Part shown: piece by piece, positions 16,974 to 26,900 of the stretch | Layout: every line of letters starts with the position of its first letter | Position numbering within the stretch: position 1 is the stretch's first letter | Assembly: GCF_000695795.1 (NCBI RefSeq) | Contig: NZ_JNCA01000013.1 | Coordinates: 1-64,000 of the forward strand | Direction: 5' to 3' | From: Flavobacterium seoulense | GTDB lineage: Bacteria; Bacteroidota; Bacteroidia; Flavobacteriales; Flavobacteriaceae | Length of the DNA stretch: 64,000 nucleotides | Notes under the pieces: model-generated | Told to the model about the DNA's origin: nothing | The model's database searches: none | Seen by the model: only the letters and a program-made list of their open reading frames with translations | Program-made: the position numbers and the translations under genes

Positions 16974-18281
16974 TTAATTCCCATCCGGTTTTACAATTTC
17001 AATGGAAGCACTAGCGGGAACTGTCCAATCTTGAGGTTGAGAAGGTTTTTTAGGGTCATAATTTGGCACTGATGATTTGATGTTTTTAGCAATATCCAAC
17101 TTTAAATCTTTGATTCCCTGCACCACACATTTAGCAATTTCATTAGCTCCAAAACTATTAAAATGGGTATTGTCTGCTAAAGCTTTCTCCTGTCCCGGGA
17201 AAGTATTAGCCGGATAATGTACAAAGGCTTTTTTAGAAAGTTCGTCGCCCCAGCTTTCATACATTGCTGTAGTCATATTGGTAACATCAATTAAAGGAAC
17301 TTTTAATTCAGTAGCTACTTTACGCATTGCATCCGGGAATTCCCCATGAGTTGGAATCAGCTTGCCATCATCGCCAAAATGACGTCTTTGCGTAGGTGTA
17401 ATTAATACCGGAATTCCTCCTTTTTCTCTTGTTCTGGTTACATATTCTTTTAACAAGCTTGTGTATTGTCCCCAGGCGCCTTTGCCTTCTCCTTTGGCTT
17501 TTTCGTCATTATGACCAAACTCAATAAAAAGATAATCTCCTTTTTGCATCAGGTGCAAAATTTTATCTAATCGCCTTTGTGATTTGAAAGAACTCAATGC
17601 CAAACCGGAACAAGCATAATTAGCTACCGCTACATCATTGGTCAAATAACCCGGAAAATATTGTCCCCAGGAACCCCAAGGTTCTGAACCCTGATCGGTA
17701 ACAGTAGAATCTCCGGCTATATAAAGGGTTTTAATTTTTGAAATAGGTGTAATTTTAATACTCTGAATATTTGGGTTTCCTAAAAACTCCAAAGTCAGTT
17801 TGTCATCCCAGTTCAGACCGCTGATTTCAGTAGGTTTCAGCCCAATTTTTTTATCTCCGTCAAAATTTGCGGTTTTAATATTGACTATAAAACGTTCGGT
17901 TTTGGATTCCCCTTTGTTAGTCTTTAGTTCACGCAACATCAAACGTCTTGACTCAGCATTTACAGTAGTGACAGCATTTTCTTCACCTCCTAAAACAACC
18001 TCAACACTATAACTTCCTTCAGGCAATTTCACTGAAAAATAAAACGGACTTTTAGACGAAATTGATTTTGCATCAAAATTGACATTGGCTACTGTTTGAA
18101 ATTCAAATCCATATCCGGTCTTATCATCGTAATCCACTGCTTTATTGATAGATACCCCACTAGCCGATTTGGCTTTTGTTCCAAAGTTAAAAGCTATTGT
18201 TTTTTCTTTTTCTTGGGCGTTTGTATTAAAAAAGAAACTGATACTCAAAAAAGATAAAAAAGTGGTTTTTAATTTTTTCAT
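16974..18281 (-). CDS. Rhamnogalacturonan acetylesterase-like SGNH hydrolase (CE12)
   Basis: A 435-residue secreted esterase predicted to deacetylate rhamnogalacturonan. The signal peptide (1-22) is followed by a beta-sandwich N-terminal domain (IAFNFGTKAKSASG) and an SGNH hydrolase domain from about 180. Catalytic blocks are YIAGDSTVTD (nucleophile Ser about 189), the Gly in YACSGLA, FGHND, and DNTHFNSFGAN (catalytic Asp/His about 366-369). The GDSTV start and DNTHF end are typical of CE12. The gene follows the CE20-like esterase by 25 bp and ends at a strong terminator. Confidence 0.87.
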   Translation of the reverse strand: MKKLKTTFLSFLSISFFFNTNAQEKEKTIAFNFGTKAKSASGVSINKAVDYDDKTGYGFEFQTVANVNFDAKSISSKSPFYFSVKLPEGSYSVEVVLGGEENAVTTVNAESRRLMLRELKTNKGESKTERFIVNIKTANFDGDKKIGLKPTEISGLNWDDKLTLEFLGNPNIQSIKITPISKIKTLYIAGDSTVTDQGSEPWGSWGQYFPGYLTNDVAVANYACSGLALSSFKSQRRLDKILHLMQKGDYLFIEFGHNDEKAKGEGKGAWGQYTSLLKEYVTRTREKGGIPVLITPTQRRHFGDDGKLIPTHGEFPDAMRKVATELKVPLIDVTNMTTAMYESWGDELSKKAFVHYPANTFPGQEKALADNTHFNSFGANEIAKCVVQGIKDLKLDIAKNIKSSVPNYDPKKPSQPQDWTVPASASIEIVKPDGN

Positions 18282-18306
18282 AAATTATATAGTTGATTAT
18301 TTAATT

Positions 18307-19752
18307 CTATTTTTTTGCTCGAAAAGGCAAAGCAGGCAAACCTTCGTTATTAAACAAATTAGGCATTGCGGCTTCATTCCATGCAAATCGAACATTTGCA
18401 GGTTTGCTAATTTTATCACTGCTCACAATAACTTTATTGCCGTCAATCACAGCTTTGGCATCCTGAAAAGAACCATCTTCTCCGCTAATTTGAAACCAAT
18501 TCAAAGAGCCGTCTGAACTTGTGGTTTTCAATCCTGAACCTATTGAATCAAACTCTAAAATAGCTTTATCTCCTTTAATCGTCATTTTTTTAAAAACAGG
18601 TCCACTACTTACTAACTCTTTTTTACCATATTGCTTTGCTAATGCTAATTTAGCCAAACGCTCTCCAACAATCCATTTATAAGAAGGATGGATATCTGAA
18701 ATATTATCGACCAAATCAGTCGTTACTACCATAGCAGTATTTGGTACACGTTTCATTATTTCGGTTTGGGCTTCCCAGAATTCAGGCAATGCCTCAGTAG
18801 TATGAGAAACACGATCCTTACTTCGGTTTGAATAATTATGTGGTGCGATTTGTACGTAATAAAACGGTAATTTTTTATCATTCCAGGCAGCTCTCCAGCT
18901 ATCTGTTAAGGCTTTTTGTTTATCAATATAAATTGTACTGTCACCATTTATAAGATTCGTTTCTCCCTGATACCATAAAAAACCACCTAATGTGTAAGGA
19001 GCCATAGGACTTATCATGGCTTCAAAACGCATTCCTACTTGTTGTTTATCCAGATAACCGTCTTTTACTTTATCAGCAAATAAAGGATTAGAAGTATAGG
19101 CCTGCATAGGAGTCCAGTTTTCAATAGGAGTTCCTCCCCATGCCGATGTAATAATCCCCACAGGAACATTGAGTTCTTTAATTAATTTTTGAGCAAAAAA
19201 GTAAGCTGCCGCCGATGTAGGAGCGAGATTTGTAGTATCAGGCATATGCCAGCCATCCGAAGGCAAATCTTTTGACTTTAAATTTTTGCTCACATACATC
19301 ACTCTCAAACGAGGATCCTGTTTGGCATTAAAAGCCTTAGACAAATAATCCGGATCTCCTTTTTTAGGTTTAGCATACTTAGGATGTTTATTCATCGAAT
19401 ATTCCATATTAGACTGACCTGAAGCCAGCCAAACCTCACCTACCAATATATTTTTAAGTGTTATTTTTTCTTGCTCTCCGTTAATTTCCATTATATCAGG
19501 AACAGCCGATGCCTTAAGAGGAGCTAATGAAAGCTGCCATTTGCCTTCAGCATCTGCTTTTGTCTTTTTAATTTGCTTTTTAAATACTACAGTAATATTT
19601 TCATTAGGATTTGCCTTTCCCCAAATATTTACTGGCTTATTTCTCTGTAAAACCATATTATCACTAATTACTTTAGGCAATTCAATGGCATGTACATTAA
19701 AAAAACTTCCTAACAGGAATAAACTAAAAATAATTTTGAATCTTGTTTTCAT
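18307..19752 (-). CDS. Sialate O-acetylesterase-like esterase (SASA domain, CE20-like)
   Basis: A 481-residue secreted esterase. It has a signal peptide (1-22), an N-terminal beta domain (ISDNMVLQRNKPVNIWG), then the SASA hydrolase domain with ASGQSNMEYS (nucleophile Ser about 109), ITSAWGGTPIENW, WYQGETNL (about 258) and a C-terminal D-x-x-H in VDNISDIHPSYKW (about 354). Proteins of this layout deacetylate plant polysaccharides in several PULs; sialate is an unlikely substrate here. Its own -7 box (19789-19796) gives a leader near 30 nt. A second upstream promoter (20053-20107) is separated from the gene by a terminator-like hairpin. Confidence 0.85.
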   Translation of the reverse strand: MKTRFKIIFSLFLLGSFFNVHAIELPKVISDNMVLQRNKPVNIWGKANPNENITVVFKKQIKKTKADAEGKWQLSLAPLKASAVPDIMEINGEQEKITLKNILVGEVWLASGQSNMEYSMNKHPKYAKPKKGDPDYLSKAFNAKQDPRLRVMYVSKNLKSKDLPSDGWHMPDTTNLAPTSAAAYFFAQKLIKELNVPVGIITSAWGGTPIENWTPMQAYTSNPLFADKVKDGYLDKQQVGMRFEAMISPMAPYTLGGFLWYQGETNLINGDSTIYIDKQKALTDSWRAAWNDKKLPFYYVQIAPHNYSNRSKDRVSHTTEALPEFWEAQTEIMKRVPNTAMVVTTDLVDNISDIHPSYKWIVGERLAKLALAKQYGKKELVSSGPVFKKMTIKGDKAILEFDSIGSGLKTTSSDGSLNWFQISGEDGSFQDAKAVIDGNKVIVSSDKISKPANVRFAWNEAAMPNLFNNEGLPALPFRAKK

Positions 19753-19788
19753 GTCAATTATTAATTATTATCATCTCTTTAAATTGCT

Positions 19789-19796
19789 CAAATATA
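19789..19796 (-). promoter_or_regulatory. -7 box of the CE20-like/CE12 operon
   Basis: CAAATATA on the plus strand is a minus-strand TATATTTG box, giving a start near 19782. A TATCA at 19817-19821 lies 20 bp away, but the TTGCCA core of the shared site is absent, so at best it is a degenerate site. Confidence 0.45.
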
Positions 19797-19880
19797 ATTT
19801 TAAAGATTAGCTTCAGTATCATGCTCTATCCTGAGAAATATTTAATTTTTTAATTGTAAAAACTACAATTACGACACATT

Positions 19881-19908
19881 AAAAAGCCTACCGAATATTT
19901 ACCAAAAT
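19881..19908 (-). terminator. Hairpin terminator upstream of the CE20-like gene
   Basis: The minus-strand RNA pairs GCCUAUCGAAU with AUUCGGUAGGC (11 bp with one U-G pair) followed by five U. The plus-strand RNA would have a C-A mismatch, so the hairpin is optimised for minus-strand transcription. It stands between the shared-site promoter (20053-20107) and the gene starting at 19752. Confidence 0.65.
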
Positions 19909-20046
19909 TCGATAGGCAATTAAAAAAACTGACTAAACCATTTATAACAAATTATAAATTTCTCTTAAATTCGATTTAAAAACAATAAATTAATAAATAC
20001 TCTCGTAAAACTCCAATCTTACGATATGTATTTATTCTGTTATAAG
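19881..20046 (-). ncRNA. Candidate small RNA or terminated leader, about 165 nt
   Basis: A predicted start 7 nt past the -7 box at 20053-20060 and the terminator at 19881-19908 bound a transcript of about 165 nt. It contains no ATG-started reading frame of useful length, and it includes an AT-rich inverted repeat (ATTTATAA with TTATAAAT). It could be a small RNA co-regulated with the PL11, GH2-GH115 and uxuA units, or a conditional leader of the esterase gene. No expression evidence is available. Confidence 0.4.
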
Positions 20047-20052
20047 TAGTTA

Positions 20053-20107
20053 CAAATGTAGATTCTTAAATATTTTTTCGTTTATCAATAATTGCCATTA
20101 CTAATCA
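20053..20107 (-). promoter_or_regulatory. Promoter with shared 25-bp site, copy 4
   Basis: CAAATGTA (20053-20060) is a minus-strand TAnnTTTG box. Exactly 22 bp further is TATCA-N4-TTGCCA-N4-TAATCA (20083-20107). The next coding start downstream is 19752, about 290 nt away, with a terminator-like hairpin in between. Confidence 0.65.
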
Positions 20108-20164
20108 TAACTTGACATTTTAACGAAAATGAAGGCGAAATAGCTAAGCATTAAGAAAAATGAC

Positions 20165-20196
20165 AAAAAAATAAGCCCGATGGGTATCGGGCTTAT
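20165..20196 (-). terminator. Terminator of the lipoprotein gene
   Basis: ATAAGCCCGAT (20171-20181) pairs perfectly with ATCGGGCTTAT (20186-20196) around GGGT. On the minus strand it is followed by seven T. This is a textbook intrinsic terminator 20 bp after the stop at 20216. Confidence 0.88.
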
Positions 20197-20215
20197 CATA
20201 ATTTGAGAATCACTT

Positions 20216-20857
20216 TTAATGATCGAATTTCTTTTTAGGACGCTCTGCTGAATTTGTTTGTTTCCCTGTAAACTGAGTACTGTTGTATTGTTCAACATTT
20301 CCAGAATATTCCATAGAAAAATCAACATTTTCCTGAGTAGATGTTAGCTTTCCATTCAAATAATTACTGGCAGTTCCTTTGCCAGAAAAACTCACTTTGT
20401 AGGTTTTGCCATTTTCGGTTACTTTAAAAATTCCTTCTAATGGTTTAATGCTAATACCAGTGGCAACCATCAAACCTTTATCGGTCGAGGTAATGTTTAA
20501 TCCTAATATAGATTGTCCCCAATGCGTAAATGTATTAGCCGTAGCTGATGAATAATCACCTAGAACATAATCCCCTTTGGCTATGCTTTTTTCTTCAGAG
20601 GAGAACAATTCGAAATAAACCGCTGCGGCATCTACATGATTTCCCGAAAGTGTTTCGGAACGGGCAGCAAAATCGATATTATATGAATTTCCTTTTTTTC
20701 CATAATTTTCTAAATAAGCCTGCGATAAAGCAACTGTTTTATCTCCTATTTTAAGAAAACCCTGGTTGTTTGCGTTTTGATTATCACTATCATCACTTGA
20801 ACAAGCAAGAAATAATGTAATGAAAACCAGCGAAAATAATTTGATTATAGTATTCAT
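20216..20857 (-). CDS. Lipoprotein of unknown function
   Basis: A 213-residue protein with a lipoprotein signal (LFLACSSDDSD, lipid-anchored Cys about 20). The acidic SDDSD after the Cys resembles the surface-export tags of Bacteroidota lipoproteins. The rest is beta-rich with Gly/Ser (FLKIGDKTVALS, YNIDFAARSETLSG, KTYKVSFSGKGTASNYLNG). The C-terminus ERPKKKFDH is basic. No family was recognised. It lies 80 bp downstream of the CE8-PL1 gene, beyond that gene's terminator, and no -7 box was found in the gap, so read-through may express it. Its position suggests a role with pectin at the cell surface, unproven. Confidence 0.75.
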   Translation of the reverse strand: MNTIIKLFSLVFITLFLACSSDDSDNQNANNQGFLKIGDKTVALSQAYLENYGKKGNSYNIDFAARSETLSGNHVDAAAVYFELFSSEEKSIAKGDYVLGDYSSATANTFTHWGQSILGLNITSTDKGLMVATGISIKPLEGIFKVTENGKTYKVSFSGKGTASNYLNGKLTSTQENVDFSMEYSGNVEQYNSTQFTGKQTNSAERPKKKFDH

Positions 20858-20894
20858 AATTATTAGGTTTTTAATAATGATTATTTAAAAACAA

Positions 20895-20926
20895 CAGGAG
20901 GCAAATTCTATGAGTTTTACCTCCTG
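20895..20926 (-). terminator. Terminator after the CE8-PL1 gene
   Basis: In the minus-strand RNA CAGGAGGUAAA pairs with UUUGCCUCCUG (one wobble pair), followed by UUGUUUUU. It lies 11 bp beyond the stop at 20938. Confidence 0.75.
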
Positions 20927-20937
20927 ATTTTTAAAAC

Positions 20938-23900
20938 TTACTTGACAATAATTTTAGTAGTTAATCCTGATTTTTCACTTTGGATTAAATAATAGCCCAT
21001 AGGTAAATCACTAACCGGAATTTCAGTTTCAAGATTAGTCGTTTTAACTTGTTTAAGAACAGTTCCTGTAACTGAAACAATATTTACCGTATCATTTTCA
21101 ATAGATGATTTTAAGGTTACACTATGTTTGGCAACCGATGGGTAAGCATAAAACTCATTCAGTTTTTTCCAACGTGCATAAACTGTAGTATTTTGAGATT
21201 GCGTAGCACTAAATCCGATGATTTCATCTGAATACGCTGCATCCGAAAACCAACCCATAAATCGATAACCTCTACATTGCGGTTCTAATAATTGATACCC
21301 TTTACCAATTTCTACTGTTTTTGCATTTGGATTAATAACCAGCTTAGGCAAGTTTAAATACGAAATCGTATAGTTTGTTGGTCCTGAATTAATAGGTCTA
21401 TTATTACCTCCTTCACCCCAAAAAGCATAGAATACCTGATTTCCTTTGGCTGTAGCCGAAATCGATTTAATTACATTTGGTACGGTTTCAGAATTTGACC
21501 AGCCAAAGAACACATAACCATCTAACACCGGAGTTGGCAAGACCTGAATGTTTCCTTCTCTATATTCTAATGGAGAAAGCGTTGTCATGGTTTGACCATC
21601 AATAGCATTGATATAAGTAACTGACGAAAAAGTAGCTGTTGTTTTTAACCATCTTGGATCTCCAAGAGCAACTCCTCCAATTCCTGCCGTAGCCAAAGCA
21701 GCATTTTTAGAAAAACTAAAATCACCAGCTGATGGATTTGGAAACACAAGCATTGTCATGCCTAATCCACTTAATGTTTTAATATTCGTTTCGGCAACTG
21801 TAACTGTTCCTTTTACCGATTGTGATGTTACTCCTACCATAAGATTATTATCTAAAATAGCAGTTCCTGCACCGGCAACGTTCGTAGAGCGGAACATAAA
21901 AATAGCTTTTGGATTCTCGCTACTTTGCTGAACAATATTATTTTTAAAAGTGTAAGCCGAAGCATTGCTGTAATGACCATCAATAGACACCAAAGCATTA
22001 TTATCCTGACTGCCTACATTGTAAATGGTATTATTTTCGACAGCAATAGTTACAGCCTGATTAACGGCATCTTTCTTTTGAAGCAATAGAAAATTATTCG
22101 CTTTTTCGAAATTATAAATTGTCGAATTTTTAATCGAAATCGAATTAACAATATGTGAATCTGGCTGAATGAAATTAGCTCCGTTTGTAGCTGTTCCGTC
22201 AATGATACAATTATCGATAGTGATTGCTGCAATTGCACTTTCACTATTTCCTTCAGTTACTAATAAACTTTGTTTAATTCCTTTGATAGTTGCATTTTTT
22301 ATCTCTAAACCAGAAATACTGGCACCATTTTTTAATTGTATCAAGTTAGCACTTCCGTTAGTCATATCAATCGCTACTCCATCAAAACTGAAACTTCCAG
22401 TAATGATTTCTGGTTTTTCAGAATAAAAATTCCCAGACAAAACAGGTTTAGCATTTTCATCAGGAACAAATCGATACTTATGATTTTTTACCTCAAGATT
22501 AGTTGCATTATAGGTTCCCGTTGCCATAATAAATTTGGTACCATCTTCGGCTTTATTGTATTTTTCGATAAAATCTTCAGGAGTTACATGTACATCTAAA
22601 CTTCCATTTTGATTATCAGTAATGTTTTTTACAATACCATTAATGTAAACCTCAACGTTAGTGTAGCCTGAGTCAAGAGTTTTTAAATTTCCGTCAATTG
22701 AACTATTCGGATTCAAACCATGAGAAGTTTCCCATGCATCCGGCATACCATCACCATCTGTATCCACAGGGGCTTCAGCTGTAGGCAAAACCGGCCATCC
22801 ACCAGTTGCCGATTGTGTATCGATATAACCATTAGTACTACCATTGCCTCCGTTCATGATTGTAGCATTACCAGCACGGGTATCGTTTACAGCTCTTAAA
22901 TCGACAGCATCTCTAAATAAGTTAGCTCCAGCGTGTTCTAAAACCAGTTCATAAGCTTTAGTTGCGCTATGTGTAGTAATTTCTCCCGGATTATGTGGAG
23001 TATTAATTTTAAGTGTAGCTTTTTGATCATCGCTTACAGGTAACTGACTACCATGAAATTGATTGTAAACACCATAAGTCCAGTTATCCTGTGTGGCTCT
23101 GGTCGATCCTACAACATGGTTTCCGTCTACAAAATATTTTCCAAAAATTCCATATAATGGCGATGTTGTATCAAGGCTTCTACCTGTGGATAGAATACGC
23201 TCTTTAGTAGAATTAGAAGTTCCCGGACCTGGTTTCCAATAATTGTTAACCAAATTCACATTCATTGCATCCCCACCATAACAACTGTTTCCTCCCCAAT
23301 TGTAAATAACATTGTTACGAATATCGACCAAATCAGTTAAAGCAAAAGGATCATTGGCATATTCGCCTAACCTAGGATTACGGCTGTCATGATGCGCTAA
23401 CAAATTATGATGGAATGAAGCATTTTTTCCGCCCCAAACTCCTCCATATCCGTGAGCTCCTTTACCGTGAACTGAATTTCTAAGACTCTCTGAAATGATA
23501 CACCATTGTAATGTAAAATTTTCATTTTGATAAAAAGAAACACATTCATCAGTTGACCAGCTCATCGAACAATGATCTACTATTATATTCTTTTGGAAGC
23601 GTCCTCCCAAAGCATCATTTTCCACATTCTTGGCATCTCCCATTCTAAAACGCAGATAACGAAGAATTACATTATTTCCTCTTACCTTAACATTATAATC
23701 CTTTAAAGTAATACCTCCTCCAGGTGCTGTTTGTCCTGCAATAGTAATATTATCAGTAATATTTAATTCACTTTGCAAACTAATTGTACCTGAAACTTTA
23801 AACAATACAATACGCGGACCAGATTGATTAATAGCATCACGTAGTGAACCTGCTCCAGAATCATTAAGATTAGTTACATAAATAACCTTACCGCCACGAC

Positions 23901-26900
23901 CTCCTGTAACATACTTTCCGTGACCTTCGGCACCTGGAAAAGCAGCTGTTTGCTCTGTATTTCCTCCACCGCTACTATTTTTATTTACCACAATACTTCC
24001 TTCTCCTGTAAAAAATGTAGAATGAGTGTTTTTACTATAAGTCCCTTCGGCTAATTCTGTTCCGTTCAACACAAACTTTTTCACTTTCAAAACCGTATTT
24101 AAAACCGCAGTAGCTGTTCCTGAAAGATTTAAAATTAAGTTGTCGCCAGCAGCATTTTCGTGGCTGAATATTACAAAATTGTCTTTATCAACATTGATTG
24201 TTCCTGAACCAAAAGCATTTGCAGAAGCTCCTTCAATAGCTGTTACATAATTAAGTTCTGGAAATTTGGTGCTTTTTTGGGTTAAATCCCAAATTCCTGC
24301 AAACTCACTATTATCTCCTTTCAATAATACAGTTCCTGTATTTAAATTAGTTCCTTGTCCGATATTAAGCGGAATAATAGTTCCACTACCTGAAATTGCT
24401 CCAGTTAAAGTCATAGTAGTTTGATTAGCAATGCCGGATAACATTTCGCATTTTACATTAGCTTTAACTATTATTGGCGCCTCCAAAGACATCCCTGCAC
24501 CACTAGTATTATAATAAATTCTGGAATTCTCTTTAAAAATTAAACTTCCGGTAGCTTTATGAGCCCCTCTTAAACGAAGTGCTCCCTCTCCTGAAAAAGT
24601 AAGATCTGCTGGAAAAACAGTGGCTGTTGTTTCAATTTCTTTAATTACTGAAACCTGTTTACCTGCTTCTGGCATTGTTGCCGGAGTAAAATTCCCTGCA
24701 TTATCCCAACTCTTATTTACTGCTGCTGTAAATACATAATCAAAGTTCGCTGGTGGAATAACAGTATCTGCCTGATTATTACCATTTACTCCCCAAAACG
24801 CATAAAAAGTCTGATTTCCTGTAACTGTACTTGCAACTTCTTTAATAGTATTAGGCACTGTAGCTGAATTTGACCAACCGTAAAAATTATAACCTTGCAT
24901 TGTTGGAGTTGGCAATGTTACAGCTGTTCCTTGCGTATATTCTGTTGGAGTTAAATTAGTTAATCCAACATTTCCAATGGAGTTAATATAAGAAATTGTA
25001 GGTTTAGCAGTTCCTCCATTGATAGTCATATTAATACTGCTCAACGTACTTAAACCTCCGTATTCATTAGCTGCCTGAACTGTGTACGCATGACTGCCCG
25101 GAGTAGTATCACTATCAACATAAGTAGCATCAGTTGTAATGGCTACTACTTTACTGTCTTTAGTCACAACATAACAAATAGCATATTGATTTGTATCCCA
25201 TTTTAAAGTATTGTTACCACTAACTAAAAGATTTGACGGCGCTCCTAACTGCTCCACTATTAAACGTGGATTCCATTTATCTGTTCCGCTTAAAACATTT
25301 TCTATTGTATATTCTGCTGCTTGTTCCTTTGTTAAAACCGGATTATAATTTCCTGTTTGAGGAACATTATTAACATTAAACACATTGGTTCTGTTAGCTG
25401 TATTAACCGCAATTCCATTGGCATTTACACTATTATATTCAGCAAAAATTGCCGGTACAGTTCCCATACTTGCCCATCCAAGTGTATTAGGCTCATTCAC
25501 CATTGTTGTATTTAAATAAACTGCTCTTGGTGCATTTTGCCAAGGTCGTCCTAAATAATAACTTGTAGTAGCCGTGATAGTATTGTTATTAAATATATAG
25601 CCATATTTTGTATTCACATCATGATTTGGAGCCACAATATAACCAGCTGCTACTGATACCAATTTACATTCTTCAAACCAATGTGTTCCGCCTCCGCAAA
25701 TAAAATCGACATCACCTTCAATTGTTGATTTATAATAAAAACTTCTGTTTCCGCCTGTAACCTGAGTATCTTGTTTACTTCTTAATCGTACTCCGTTATA
25801 GACATTACGGTCTCCAGCCGGATTTAGAGCAGGTTTCTGACCAGAATTAATCACTCCGTCTTTATGCTCGATAGTTATATTTTCCATATACAAATCATTG
25901 GCTTCAATAGAAAGAACCGGGTTTTTAATTCCCTGCCCTGGATTTCCCTGAAGAATGACTTTATCTTTTGATTGTGCAATTAATGAAACATTATTCTTTC
26001 CTGACGGAAGCTGAAGTAAAATTCCTTGCGGATTTGTTCCATCGCCACCCAAATTATAAGTTCCATTAGTAATCAATACTAAAAATTTAGCTGATGAATT
26101 AGAAGGTGCTTTAGTAAAAGCTTCTGCAATAGTTTTCACATATTTTCCTGAAGCTATTTGATCTGCTGTGGCATTAGCATCAACAATTAAATCAAAATTA
26201 CGCTTAACAGGAATTGGCTTGACCATTGTTTTAAAAGACAAATTGACTGCTGCTGCATTATTACCCGAAATATCTTTAATAAAACCTGCTGGTAAACTAA
26301 AAGTATATTGTTTATCGTATTCTAGTCCAAAATAACTGAATTTAACCGTTTTGTTTACAAATTCGGCATTCAGATTTTTACCATTCAATGTTGCCTGCCC
26401 AGTTCCTAACTGCACTTTTTCGTCATAATTTAATATAACTGTACCGCTGGCACCGGCAGTAACTGAAGCATTTTCAGGAAGACTTGATAAAAGTACCGGA
26501 GCTACATTGTCTAAAACCGCTATTTCATCTGCTTTGATCATAACATTAGATAGTACAGTTGCTGTTACATCAGTAGCACTTCCGTGTTTTGTACCATTTA
26601 CATTAGGAAACCATCTAATGTATATTTTTTCTTTTCCTTCAGCCTCAACGGGTAATGTTCCTCCAATAGAAGTTATTGAATTGGTATTAATAGTAGTTAA
26701 AGCAGAAACATTCTGAAAGTTTACACCATCTAGAGAATATTGAAAAGTCCATTCGTCACAACCATAATAATAACCAATCAATCCTGATGCAATATTTATA
26801 TTTTTATAACCAATTGTTGATAATGTAGTCATGAAATAAAAGAACTGTCCTCTGTCAGTATTCCATACACAAAAACCATTTTTTCCACCTCTGTTTTGAA

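Larger units (their letters stand above)
19753..20215. other. Intergenic region, 463 bp
   Basis: From right to left on the minus strand: the terminator of the lipoprotein gene (20165-20196), shared-site promoter copy 4, the candidate small RNA with its terminator, and the -7 box of the CE20-like gene. No convincing protein-coding frame was found here. Confidence 0.6.

Noticed and set aside
20101..20328. Minus-strand frame of 75 codons overlapping the lipoprotein end
   Set aside because: It runs through a strong terminator and overlaps the real gene in another frame.
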